Numbered from the stretch's first letter, positions 22,069-30,800 are shown. The stretch is DNA of 64,000 nt from Anastatus disparis (GCA_017163975.1 JAFFSR010000344.1:1364001-1428000); one strand, 5' to 3'. Numbers and translations: made by a program. The notes: generated by a model not told the origin, from the letters alone.

Positions 22069-22518
22069 ATGAGGCTAGAAGATTTAGCATTCGAAGTATT
22101 TTTAGAAAATCATTTCGTAGCAACCGTTAACATAGTAAATATTTTTGAAAAATCAGGTTTAAAAAATTTTAAAATTTATTTTAATCACAATTCCGGTTTA
22201 AATAAAGGATTATTAAAAACGATAACAGTAGATAACCTAAAATACGAGTATTTGGTTGCCGAAAACGATTGCATTAGTGCTTCAACATTCTTCGAAGCTA
22301 ATTCAAAATACTTGGACGGTATAAACGCTTATATCGAGCAAATTAAACGCGGCTGGTGCACTGCGTCCTATCTTGAAAAAGATAGTAACGGATATTACAT
22401 TGACGCAGGAATCGCCGATTATATTAAATCTTGCGGAAAGATTTTTAAAACAATTAAACCTATTGAAATAATAAAAATTCAGAACTCGGGCGCATATATA
22501 AGCGTTGCGTGGAGTTAA
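22069..22518 (+). CDS. Accessory ORF B, 149 residues, unknown
   Basis: It starts at ATG 22069 (MRLEDLAFEVFLENHF); the open frame extends upstream to 22045 but without an ATG. The protein has mixed alpha/beta composition, two cysteines (RGWCTAS and KSCGK), no membrane segment and no motif I can name. It ends 18 bases before the gag ATG, so it could be translated from the same RNA by leaky scanning or re-initiation. Codon use resembles gag. A position upstream of gag is unusual for Ty3/gypsy elements. No function is assigned. Confidence 0.55.
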   Translation: MRLEDLAFEVFLENHFVATVNIVNIFEKSGLKNFKIYFNHNSGLNKGLLKTITVDNLKYEYLVAENDCISASTFFEANSKYLDGINAYIEQIKRGWCTASYLEKDSNGYYIDAGIADYIKSCGKIFKTIKPIEIIKIQNSGAYISVAWS

Positions 22519-22536
22519 TCGCACCGTCACACATAT

Positions 22537-23130
22537 ATGTCACATCAAAGGGTTACGCGAAATAAAACAAAAACGGACCCTGATTTAAAGATTAATCCTG
22601 AGGGTTTAACATTCCCCATAAAACCAAGAAGATCGCATAGCACTCCAGCTGAACGAGACAGATTAAATATAAAAAGAGAAAGGGTTCCAAGTGAAACACT
22701 TAATTATTCACTTAGCGACTCTTCTATTAGCTCGGACGACAATAAAACTTTAACTAATAAAACTATAATAAATAAAACTATAATAAATAAAACCCAAATA
22801 AAGCCGCGTGATAGCAAAGAAATCAAAATGGTTGGAAGTGACTTAGGACTGCAAGCTGCTGCGTTGCCAGCTAACCAAACAGTATCTATAAAAGACGCTG
22901 TTAAGGTCGTGCCAGAGTTCGATGGCAGCAATATTCTTTTTAGCCAGTTTTTAGAAGGCTGTAGCGAAGCTAAATTGATGATAGATCCTGCAGCCGAAGG
23001 AAATCTTGCTAGATTAATACGTAGTCGATTGTTAGGAGAAGCAAGACAAGCACTGCTTGGGCAAACCTTCAATACGATCGACGAATTAAAAGATTTTCTA
23101 AAAAAAAATATATGCGCCAGCCAAAACTGA
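22537..23130 (+). CDS. gag: gag, N-terminal part (frameshifted)
   Basis: It starts at ATG 22537. Residues 1-100 are polar and probably disordered, including a repeated NKTIINKT segment. From about residue 115 the sequence VVPEFDGSNILFSQFLEGC through LARLIRSRLLGEARQALLG is the start of a Ty3/gypsy Gag capsid-like domain, which assembles the virus-like particle. The frame leaves the capsid fold at the nine-A run 23100-23108; the rest of the domain continues one frame over. One extra base in that homopolymer explains the break, either a real mutation or a sequence error. The stop at 23128-23130 is an out-of-frame artefact of the shift. Confidence 0.85.
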   Translation: MSHQRVTRNKTKTDPDLKINPEGLTFPIKPRRSHSTPAERDRLNIKRERVPSETLNYSLSDSSISSDDNKTLTNKTIINKTIINKTQIKPRDSKEIKMVGSDLGLQAAALPANQTVSIKDAVKVVPEFDGSNILFSQFLEGCSEAKLMIDPAAEGNLARLIRSRLLGEARQALLGQTFNTIDELKDFLKKNICASQN

Positions 23131-24145
23131 AACACAGTTATTGGGAGATTTAGGGAATGAATATCAAAAAGACGACGAAAGTGTAATATCTTTCGCCAAT
23201 AGAATTCGTGATATAGGCAGCAAAATCATCGAAGCCCATAAAATAAATAATAATGGGGTAGCCGATGCTCCATATAGGACTAGAATAGAAACAACTATTA
23301 TAGATTGTTTTAAACGCGGGTTAAAGTTTGAAATAGAACAGCGTTTGCAAGATGCCGATAATGTCAATGATATAGTCACGAACGCCATTACTGCCGAGCG
23401 CAAGCTCGCAGCGCAGAAAGCTTTAAGAAAAGAAAATGAACTTAAGAGCTTACCCAAAAGAAGGATATTCGCATGTCAGATATGCCGTGAAGAAGGTCAC
23501 GAAGCCAATAAATGCGAACAAATAAAAAAATCTAGTCCGGTGTGCCAATACTGTAAAATTCCCGGGCATAATATAGAAACTTGCTTTCAACACAGCAAGG
23601 ACTTACTCAAACCAAAATTAATATGCCAATTGTGCAATAGAGAGGGGCATGCCGCGAAGCAATGCAACTTAAACAAGGACATAACGTCTGTTAATGTTAT
23701 TTGCCAACTATGTTCTCGACCAGGGCATAGCGCAAGTACGTGCTACATACGTAGAGGTGCAATTAATCAATTTCACGAACAAATTGACGCGAGAAATAGA
23801 TTAACGTGTCAAATATGTCAAAGAAACGGGCATACTGCCGCTACTTGCAGAATACAACAAGGCGAAATGCTAGAAAGATGTCAAATCTGTCAAAGATCTG
23901 GCCATGCGGCAATAAATTGCCGAAGTCAACCTTTAGGTAATACTAAAGAATGCCGTTATTGCAAAAGATTAGGACATTCTATAGAAGAATGTCGAAAAAG
24001 AATGACAAATGAAAGACTGCGTGCGGAAAACCACCAGAGTCTTCCTGGCAAGAGTGCGACAGGAGAGACTCCGAAGAAAGAAACGCGCTCAGCACACCTA
24101 ACGCAAGTAGACGGGCTACTGTCCGAATTAATACCGTTGAACTAA
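23102..24145 (+). CDS. gag: gag, C-terminal part with seven CCHC zinc knuckles
   Basis: The frame is open from 23102 and carries the remainder of the capsid-like domain (LLGDLGNEYQKDDESVISFA, then NRIRDIG). Seven CX2CX4HX4C knuckles follow between 23474 and 23992: CQICREEGHEANKC, CQYCKIPGHNIETC, CQLCNREGHAAKQC, CQLCSRPGHSASTC, CQICQRNGHTAATC, CQICQRSGHAAINC and CRYCKRLGHSIEEC. These bind nucleic acid during RNA packaging; one or two are usual, so seven is exceptional. The stop at 24145 overlaps the pol frame by about 130 bases with pol in the -1 frame, the arrangement used for -1 ribosomal frameshifting. Confidence 0.88.
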   Translation, partial: KKIYAPAKTETQLLGDLGNEYQKDDESVISFANRIRDIGSKIIEAHKINNNGVADAPYRTRIETTIIDCFKRGLKFEIEQRLQDADNVNDIVTNAITAERKLAAQKALRKENELKSLPKRRIFACQICREEGHEANKCEQIKKSSPVCQYCKIPGHNIETCFQHSKDLLKPKLICQLCNREGHAAKQCNLNKDITSVNVICQLCSRPGHSASTCYIRRGAINQFHEQIDARNRLTCQICQRNGHTAATCRIQQGEMLERCQICQRSGHAAINCRSQPLGNTKECRYCKRLGHSIEECRKRMTNERLRAENHQSLPGKSATGETPKKETRSAHLTQVDGLLSELIPLN

Positions 24146-26652
24146 AAAGTTTAGAGAGAGTAATACCATATATATCCTTCGTGATACCTGGAGTCGAAGC
24201 CATAACTAATTTTATGCTAGATACAGGATCTGAAGTTAATATAATTAAGAAGGGAATGCTATCTGAAAATGATAAAATTGATACAAGTATCATAACAATC
24301 ATATCTGGAATCTGTGCAACAGCTATAACCTCACTGGGTACAGTTAAATTAAGGTTATTAGGACATATAGTGCCATTCATAGTTGTAGAAAACAGCTTTC
24401 AAATACCATTTAGTGGATTACTAGGCTCTCAATTATTTTATGAAACGGGAGCAATAATTGACTTCGAATCGAAACAATTTTTTATGGGCGAGCACGTTAT
24501 TAATTTTAAACAAAACGGAAACCCATTTTTTAATAATAAAATTGGGAGTATCATAAATATAGGTAGTTCAGACAAAGAAAATTATCTACCATACATAGAT
24601 ATTTTAAATCCCCCAACTTCAACGCGTGGGAGGATGATGATTGATAGCGGTTCTGAAGCTAATATTATTAAGCTCTACCTGCTACCTGAAGAGTGCATAA
24701 TAGATCAAGACAAGGCAGTATATCTCAAGGGGATTGGTAATCGTATGATTACAACCCTTGGGACAACTGAAATAACATTGTATGGCGAAAGCGCAATTTT
24801 TCATGTGGTACCTAACGACTTCGCAGTCCCATGCGAAGGAGTTTTAGGCGCCTCATACCTCTCTCAGACAGGTGCAATCGTAGATTACAAAAATAAAACT
24901 ATAAGAATTGCAGATAAGAGTGCAGTATTAAGGTTTAACCAAATACAATCAGTCACAGAAACATTGATGAAAGATGAAGAAAATTTAAAAATCTTGGTAA
25001 ATAAACAATTTCTAAATCCTCAGGGTACTTTATCCAGTATTACGAATAAAAGTAACCTGTTGCATACTGAATCTAATTCTAGAGACACTTTAAGTACGAA
25101 TTACAGTACTAAAACGAACACAAGCATGAAATCAAATAATGAAACATCTAATCTTGATGATGAAAATCAGTTACCTTCACCGGAAACTGACGATTTTAGT
25201 ACTTTAAAGGAATATTACGCGAGTTTTAATACTGCGGTAATTCCCGTCGCTGACGAACCTAATGAAGATGTTAAACAAATTAAAAGAAATTTTTATATCA
25301 CTCAAGGCGAAATAAGTACTGAGTTAAATATACCAGTCATGCCTACAGACGAAGCTCAAGAGCTTTATGAGCTTTTTAAACACAAACAATTGAAATTGCC
25401 ATTTTTAAAAGCATATAATATTCAAACGAGTGATATAAATTTAAGAAATCGTTTGAGACTAGATCACCTCAATGATTTAGAAAAGGAGTATGTACTTAAT
25501 TTAATTGAGAATAATAAAGATCGCTTCCTACTGGAAGGTCAGCATTTAGGAGCCGCAAGTGCAGTTATGCATCGTATCCCTACTACTGACGATATACCGG
25601 TAAATATTAAACAATATAAATTTCCGATATCCCTAAAGGATGAAGTAAATCGTCAAGTAGAAGAGTTGCTTGATGCTGGGATAATACGACCATCATCTTC
25701 ACCTTATAATTCGCCTATATGGCTCGTGCCGAAGAAACCTGGTCTTGATGGGAAGCCTAGATGGCGACTTGTGTCAGATTTTCGCGCATTGAACGAAAAA
25801 ACAATCAATGACGTATATCCATTGCCAGATATCACGCAAATAATCGACCAAATTGGTGGACATAAATATTATTCCACGATGGACCTTGCGTCCGGATATC
25901 ATCAAATTTTATTAGATCCTCGAGATGCTCACAAAAGCGCATTTAGCACACCTTACGGACATTATGAATACGTTCGTATGACTTTTGGATTAAAATGCGC
26001 GGGCGCAACTTTTCAGCGATTCATCGATGAGACATTAAAAGGGCTTCAAGGCAAAATTTTATTTAGTTTCATCGACGACATAGTGATCTTCGCCGATACA
26101 ATCGAAGAGCACGATCACAAGATGAAATTGCTAATGGAAAGATTACGGGAAGCGAACTTGCAACTAAATATTGACAAATGCGAATTTCTCAAAAGCAGCG
26201 TTTGCTATTTAGGATATATCCTCAGCGGAAACGGCATGAGTCCCGATCCTAAAAAGATTGAAGCAGTCAAGGAGTTTCCTCGCCCAAAAACCGTCAAAAA
26301 TATTCGACAATTTTTAGGTTTAGCAGGCTATTATAGGCGTTTTATCAAAGATTTCGCGCGAATCGCTAAACCTTTAACAAAACTCCTTCAAAAAGAAGTT
26401 GAGTTCAATTGGAGCGAAGATGCCGAAGAATCTTTTCGGATTTTAAAAGATGCTCTTTGTAATCCACCCTTGCTATCATACCCTGATTTCGACAAACCAT
26501 TCAACATCACAACTGATGCATCAGGCTATGCTATAGGCGGAGTACTATCTCAAGGTGAGATAGGTAAGGATAAGCCGATCGCTTATACCTCTCGCGTTTT
26601 ACGTGGTCCTGAATTATCTTACGAAGTTTATGAAAAGAAGCAATGGCATTAG
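24013..26652 (+). CDS. pol: pol part 1: tandem proteases, RT, start of RNase H
   Basis: The frame is open from 24013, -1 to gag and overlapping it to 24145. Two aspartic-protease units follow: LDTGSEVNIIKKG at 24217 with a later GLLGSQLF, and IDSGSEANIIK at 24640 with a later GVLGASYL. A linker leads to RT: WLVPKKPGLDGKPRWRLVSD, DLASGYHQILL, FGLKCAGATFQRF and the catalytic FIDD at 26068-26079. RNase H begins with FNITTDASGYAIGG. The frame ends early at 26652, where a one-base loss near 26637 shifts the RNase H reading frame. Product: polyprotein that processes Gag-Pol, copies RNA to DNA and removes RNA template. I saw no classical slippery heptamer; GGAAAAC at 24025-24031 is a weak candidate. 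Confidence 0.92.
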   Translation, partial: KTACGKPPESSWQECDRRDSEERNALSTPNASRRATVRINTVELKSLERVIPYISFVIPGVEAITNFMLDTGSEVNIIKKGMLSENDKIDTSIITIISGICATAITSLGTVKLRLLGHIVPFIVVENSFQIPFSGLLGSQLFYETGAIIDFESKQFFMGEHVINFKQNGNPFFNNKIGSIINIGSSDKENYLPYIDILNPPTSTRGRMMIDSGSEANIIKLYLLPEECIIDQDKAVYLKGIGNRMITTLGTTEITLYGESAIFHVVPNDFAVPCEGVLGASYLSQTGAIVDYKNKTIRIADKSAVLRFNQIQSVTETLMKDEENLKILVNKQFLNPQGTLSSITNKSNLLHTESNSRDTLSTNYSTKTNTSMKSNNETSNLDDENQLPSPETDDFSTLKEYYASFNTAVIPVADEPNEDVKQIKRNFYITQGEISTELNIPVMPTDEAQELYELFKHKQLKLPFLKAYNIQTSDINLRNRLRLDHLNDLEKEYVLNLIENNKDRFLLEGQHLGAASAVMHRIPTTDDIPVNIKQYKFPISLKDEVNRQVEELLDAGIIRPSSSPYNSPIWLVPKKPGLDGKPRWRLVSDFRALNEKTINDVYPLPDITQIIDQIGGHKYYSTMDLASGYHQILLDPRDAHKSAFSTPYGHYEYVRMTFGLKCAGATFQRFIDETLKGLQGKILFSFIDDIVIFADTIEEHDHKMKLLMERLREANLQLNIDKCEFLKSSVCYLGYILSGNGMSPDPKKIEAVKEFPRPKTVKNIRQFLGLAGYYRRFIKDFARIAKPLTKLLQKEVEFNWSEDAEESFRILKDALCNPPLLSYPDFDKPFNITTDASGYAIGGVLSQGEIGKDKPIAYTSRVLRGPELSYEVYEKKQWH

Positions 26653-27794
26653 TACACTGCAGTAAGATATTTAGATCATATACATACGGAAAAAAAATAT
26701 ACTTTATAACAGATCACCAACCTTTAGTCTGGTTTAAATCAGCAGATTTAAACACAAGAGTACAGAAATGGCGATTCAAACTTTCAGAGTTTGATTATGA
26801 GGTTATTTACAAACCAGGTAAATTGAATCTAAATGCGGACGCATTATCACGCAACCCAATTGAACCTGTCGCAGTTAACATTTTAACTAGGCAGCAAAAA
26901 CGTAAAGAAGCACAAGAACAAGAGGAAAAAGAAAGAGAAAGTAATCAAAATAAAGATACTGAATCTGCAAACAAAAGTGAAAATAACTACGGTGAAATAA
27001 GCGTCCAAAACGAATCGAACACGAAGGAAAACGACTCAATAATATCAGATTTAATCACAAATAGTCAGTTTCAACATGATCATTTAAAAGAGCCTGATAA
27101 AGAATCATCCATTGCATCTAGAACAGGCACCGAATCGTTTAATTCAGAAAAATCCATAACTGAAGGAACGAACACGGGATGTTTGATTATCGATTTAAAA
27201 GAACCTGTGCATTTTCGAAAGGATAGTATAGTATATTTCACTAATAAATTGGGCAAACCTTGCGATAAGGGAGCCGAGCTTTTGGTTGAAAATAATAAAA
27301 TTGAAATTAAACCTAACCTCGATGTAGGTAGTTTAAATCTCACAAATAGGCCAAATAATAAGTATTACTTTAATTTGTGTATTCAAGAGGAACGCCCTGA
27401 ATCACTAATAACCCTAAAAAATAATATATACCGGACAATATCATGTCTTAAAGATGTTTTAACTAAGTTTGAATTAAAAAGTTTTAGCTTAGCTTATAAC
27501 GAAAACATCCAAGGTATATCTTGGGCTGAGATAATAACAATACTTAAAACAATCTTTAAGGGTTTAAACATAAAAATTTTCGTCTGTAAAGGGACACTAA
27601 AGTATGTACCTGTAGAGAAAAGAGACGAGATTTTTAAGGAATTACATAATTCACCAATAGGCGGACATCGGGGAGTTTCAAAGACTCATAACCGTATTAA
27701 ACAACAGTACTATTGGGAGAATTTAAAGGACGATATACAAAGGCGAATCCAGCAGTGTTTAGATTGTCAATTAAAAAAAATTAGTTCGTATTAA
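26643..27794 (+). CDS. pol: pol part 2: RNase H end, macro-like insert, integrase zinc domain
   Basis: It picks up RNase H in a new frame (YFITDHQPLVWFKSADL, GKLNLNADALSRNP). A charged, low-complexity linker (26900-27170) follows. From about 27175 to 27613 a globular segment (CLIIDLKEPVHF, IVYFTNKLGKPCDKGAELL, ISWAEIITILKTIFKGLNIK) has the order expected of a degenerate macro (ADP-ribose-binding) domain. The integrase HHCC zinc domain follows (ELHNSPIGGHRGVSKTHNRI, CLDCQLKK). The frame breaks at the eight-A run ending at 27780. The RNase H junction at 26640-26680 looks damaged by more than one small indel. A macro-like domain in this position is unusual, though I believe related insect pol proteins have it. 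Confidence 0.85.
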   Translation: MALVHCSKIFRSYTYGKKIYFITDHQPLVWFKSADLNTRVQKWRFKLSEFDYEVIYKPGKLNLNADALSRNPIEPVAVNILTRQQKRKEAQEQEEKERESNQNKDTESANKSENNYGEISVQNESNTKENDSIISDLITNSQFQHDHLKEPDKESSIASRTGTESFNSEKSITEGTNTGCLIIDLKEPVHFRKDSIVYFTNKLGKPCDKGAELLVENNKIEIKPNLDVGSLNLTNRPNNKYYFNLCIQEERPESLITLKNNIYRTISCLKDVLTKFELKSFSLAYNENIQGISWAEIITILKTIFKGLNIKIFVCKGTLKYVPVEKRDEIFKELHNSPIGGHRGVSKTHNRIKQQYYWENLKDDIQRRIQQCLDCQLKKISSY

Positions 27795-28242
27795 AACAAA
27801 ACAACCTATGGTAATCACAGACACTCCAGGAACGGTCTTTGATAAGATAGCTATGGATATAGTTGGACCATTACAAATTACAAAAAATGGTTATGAGTAT
27901 ATACTTACCATACAAGATCAACTATCCAAATATTCTTTAGCAATACCTTTAAAAGATACATTAGCATCTACGGTAGCCGATTCTTTTATTAAAAGATTTA
28001 TTTGCACGTTCGGAGCACCGAGAATGGTTTTAACAGACCAAGGATCCAATTTCCTCAGCAAACTGATGGGAAGGGTTGCTAAACGATTCAAAATAAAAAG
28101 AATCAGAACCACCGCTTTTCACCCTCAGTCGAACGGATCACTTGAACGATCGCATCACGCGCTTATAGAATTTTTTAAAACAATACGCGAACAAAGATCA
28201 CGAATGGGACGAATGGCTAGAAATCGCAATGTTAAATTATAA
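27781..28242 (+). CDS. pol: pol part 3: integrase catalytic core
   Basis: The frame runs from the A-run at 27780 (first ATG 27808) to 28242. It contains MDIVGPLQITKNGYEYI with the first catalytic aspartate, VLTDQGSNFLSK with the second, and HPQSNGSLERSHHALIEFF with the glutamate of the D,D-35-E triad. It is the strand-transfer enzyme that inserts the DNA copy. The frame drifts near 28196, where one base appears lost, and the last 15 codons (RSRMGRMARNRNVKL) are out-of-frame noise. The remainder continues at 28229. Confidence 0.88.
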   Translation, partial: LVRIKTKQPMVITDTPGTVFDKIAMDIVGPLQITKNGYEYILTIQDQLSKYSLAIPLKDTLASTVADSFIKRFICTFGAPRMVLTDQGSNFLSKLMGRVAKRFKIKRIRTTAFHPQSNGSLERSHHALIEFFKTIREQRSRMGRMARNRNVKL

Positions 28243-28717
28243 CACTTGCATATCAGAGAGTACTAAACATACACCGTATGAAGTTGTCTTCGGACGTCTA
28301 GCCAGACTGCCATCAACTGATCCACTTCGCGAAGGAGATTTCTTACCTACATATAAGGGATATATAATAGACTTAGTAACACGTTTAAATAGTATTAGAA
28401 CGTTAGTTTACGATAACTTAGTACAATCTAAACATAATTCAAAAAAATACTACGATAAACATCTAAATCCGCGGAATTTTAAAGTAGGAGACTTTGTCTT
28501 CCTACAAAGCGGCCCCAAACCGAAAAAATTCGGAAATCATTATGCAGGACCTTATAAAATCTTAGAAGTAATTAATAAAAATAACATACGTATTCAAATT
28601 TTAAAAAAGAGTAAGGTCGTACATGCAAATCGATTAAAAATTTCTCATTTAAATTACGAACATAATAACAACAATAAACCTAACAAAAATAAAAATAAAA
28701 CAAATCTAGAAAACTAA
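28229..28717 (+). CDS. pol: pol part 4: integrase C-terminus with GPY/F-like module
   Basis: It continues the integrase core (MLNYNTCISESTKHTPYEVV, FGRLARLP), then VGDFVFLQSGPKPKKFGNHY, AGPYKILEV and a basic Asn/Lys-rich tail. The AGPYKILEV segment is the GPY/F-type C-terminal domain of Ty3/gypsy integrases, which contributes to DNA binding and multimerisation. No chromodomain follows. The stop at 28715-28717 overlaps the CTAAC that may act as branch point for the env splice acceptor. Confidence 0.85.
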   Translation: MLNYNTCISESTKHTPYEVVFGRLARLPSTDPLREGDFLPTYKGYIIDLVTRLNSIRTLVYDNLVQSKHNSKKYYDKHLNPRNFKVGDFVFLQSGPKPKKFGNHYAGPYKILEVINKNNIRIQILKKSKVVHANRLKISHLNYEHNNNNKPNKNKNKTNLEN

Positions 28718-28737
28718 CATCCTTTGTATGATTACAG
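28714..28737 (+). promoter_or_regulatory. Predicted splice acceptor immediately before env ATG
   Basis: CTAAC at 28714-28718 is a branch-point-like motif. It is followed by CCTTTGTATGATTACAG ending at 28737, and the env ATG is the very next base (28738). Joined to the donor at 18833, this gives a subgenomic env RNA with an ATG-free leader, matching known spliced env expression in errantiviruses such as gypsy. Confidence 0.65.
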
Positions 28738-30711
28738 ATGAGCCTAATACTGTCATTACTTTTCATTATCCATTCTTCCCAAGGGTTAATTGGGTACGAT
28801 TGTGGGTCAAGGCGTTTGAACGTAACGACGTTGTCGCTACAAGACGTGGGAGAATGCGATATCCCAGATACATCCATTAACGTTACCCGTCAATACATCC
28901 AGTTACTACAAGTCAACGAGTTTAAAGATACCATAGTGAGACAGTGCAAACTCGAAATACACAGAACAATTTATCATTGCGGCATGCATTCGCATGTATC
29001 TATCGTACACAATGGCGAAACTAGTTATATTTACGATATAAGTAGAAGTGCGTGCGAAAATTTACATCGGTCAGGCACCTTTAAGTTAGGAAATTCACAT
29101 ATAATTAATGGCGTTAAGGTAAACAATACTGTAACACACGGGGTTTTGTTGGCAGGTTCTCTAACTTCGGACGGTTCTTGTGACGGAGCGGGATATTCCG
29201 ATCCTTACGGAACTTGGTCTTCCGTAGTAGTTCAGGGTTATCTTACGATAACCTTGAATGAATATATAGCTCGTGTATCGCTAAACAACGATAAAATACA
29301 TTTACGCTCCGGCACAGTATGCACCTTAGCCGATAGTAGTTGTATAGATGCTGAAGGCGGACACACATTCTGGCACCCTGTACCACGTGATGTGTGTAAG
29401 TTCCAGCACTATAGTGTACTATACGAAGGTCATGCCAACAAAATGCTCGATCATGGCGAAAATAATTTTCAAACAATTTACTCATTGGCTACACAAGACA
29501 TTACTTTCGCGTTAACACTTAAGGGAAAAGAAACCGTATGTGGGTATACTATTATAAAAACTGAGCATCCCAAGCTCGTGATTTTCGAGACCGTTAGAGG
29601 GGAAAGTTTTGCCGAAAGAAACGGAGTCTCCGTCTCCAATCTCGACATCTTTGCTTATGTAAATTCAAAATTCGTATACGTCGAAAAACATATACGAAAC
29701 CAATTGAAGGAACTATACCGAGATGTTGTGACTCAGAGATGTAGCTTAGAGCGTAAGACATTAAAAACATCCTTGTCTTTAGCGACTCAAGCTCCGGATG
29801 AATTTGCTTTCGATCTTATGAAGGGACCGGGCTACATGGCAGTTGTAGCTGGCGAAGTAGTTCACATTGTAAAATGCATACCAGTCGAAGTTAAGCTTGA
29901 ACATGGTGATTCGTGTTATGCCGAGTTACAAGTTCAGCGGAATAACCAAACGTACTTCTTAACTCCAAGAACACATGTTTTAAAAACTAAAGGAACGAGG
30001 ATGCCATGTAACGCGCTTTTACCATCATATTACTTGGTCGGTGATTCTTGGTATAAAATCATGCCGAGACCTACTGAAGCCGTAACGCCTGTAGTATTAA
30101 AACCGAATTCCAAGCCTACATGGAACTACATAAGTCCTGCCGAACTAGCAACGAGTGGGATATATACAGAATCAGATTTAGATCAACTTAGAGAAAGAAT
30201 TATGTTTCCAGTCGAACGACCCGCAATTTTGAATGATATAGCAAGAGAAATGCGAGGACATCCAGTTGCAGACAACGAAGGGTCTATATTAAAGTTATTA
30301 AACGCAGACGCAGTCGAAAAAATAATTGACAGCACTTGGAACCGTTTATGGCTAAAATTTATGACATTTGGAACAGCCAGTGCTGGAATATTTATGATCC
30401 TCATGATCATTCAAGTAACAAAAATGATCATTGACATAATCATCCAAGGTATTGCATTACATGCAGTATATGGATGGTCGATACATCTCGTCGGAGCAAT
30501 ATGGAGTTCCGTAACGCATTTCCTAGTCTACATTGGAAAACCAGCAACTGATAATAACTTTGTTCCTAAGGAAACGATAGATCTTGAGGCAGCAGAAACT
30601 TCAGCAGCAGCCCAACAAAAGGATACACCTAAAGTCAAACCAAGAAATTCAGAAACTACAGATGTGAGTAAGGAAAGAATGAACAAACCTTACTTCAGTT
30701 TAGATCAGTGA
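28738..30711 (+). CDS. env: env: membrane glycoprotein, intact, 657 residues
   Basis: It starts at ATG 28738 right after a splice acceptor. Residues 1-16 (MSLILSLLFIIHSSQG) form a signal peptide. The ectodomain is Cys-rich with several N-X-S/T sites (NVTT, NVTR, NNTVT, NNQT) and begins GYDCGSRRLNVTTLSLQDVG, a pattern I associate with the chuvirus/Mononegavirales-like glycoproteins captured by arthropod retroelements rather than with the baculovirus F-like env of gypsy. Hydrophobic segments at about residues 540-600 would anchor it, followed by a tail of about 55 residues. No furin site is obvious. The frame is uninterrupted, unlike gag and pol. The glycoprotein class is from memory and needs an alignment. 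Confidence 0.85.
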   Translation: MSLILSLLFIIHSSQGLIGYDCGSRRLNVTTLSLQDVGECDIPDTSINVTRQYIQLLQVNEFKDTIVRQCKLEIHRTIYHCGMHSHVSIVHNGETSYIYDISRSACENLHRSGTFKLGNSHIINGVKVNNTVTHGVLLAGSLTSDGSCDGAGYSDPYGTWSSVVVQGYLTITLNEYIARVSLNNDKIHLRSGTVCTLADSSCIDAEGGHTFWHPVPRDVCKFQHYSVLYEGHANKMLDHGENNFQTIYSLATQDITFALTLKGKETVCGYTIIKTEHPKLVIFETVRGESFAERNGVSVSNLDIFAYVNSKFVYVEKHIRNQLKELYRDVVTQRCSLERKTLKTSLSLATQAPDEFAFDLMKGPGYMAVVAGEVVHIVKCIPVEVKLEHGDSCYAELQVQRNNQTYFLTPRTHVLKTKGTRMPCNALLPSYYLVGDSWYKIMPRPTEAVTPVVLKPNSKPTWNYISPAELATSGIYTESDLDQLRERIMFPVERPAILNDIAREMRGHPVADNEGSILKLLNADAVEKIIDSTWNRLWLKFMTFGTASAGIFMILMIIQVTKMIIDIIIQGIALHAVYGWSIHLVGAIWSSVTHFLVYIGKPATDNNFVPKETIDLEAAETSAAAQQKDTPKVKPRNSETTDVSKERMNKPYFSLDQ

Positions 30712-30800
30712 ATCAAAACACCGTAGCTTGAAAACCTAAGACTTTTAACTCAGGGTCACGCTTCCTATTTCGTCAACCCTTTCCTCCTAGCAAGCGTTTC

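Noticed and set aside
23100..23108. Programmed frameshift at the A9 run in gag
   Set aside because: It lies in the middle of the capsid-like domain, where shifting has no known use, and a one-base homopolymer gain explains it; other indels of the same type occur in pol.
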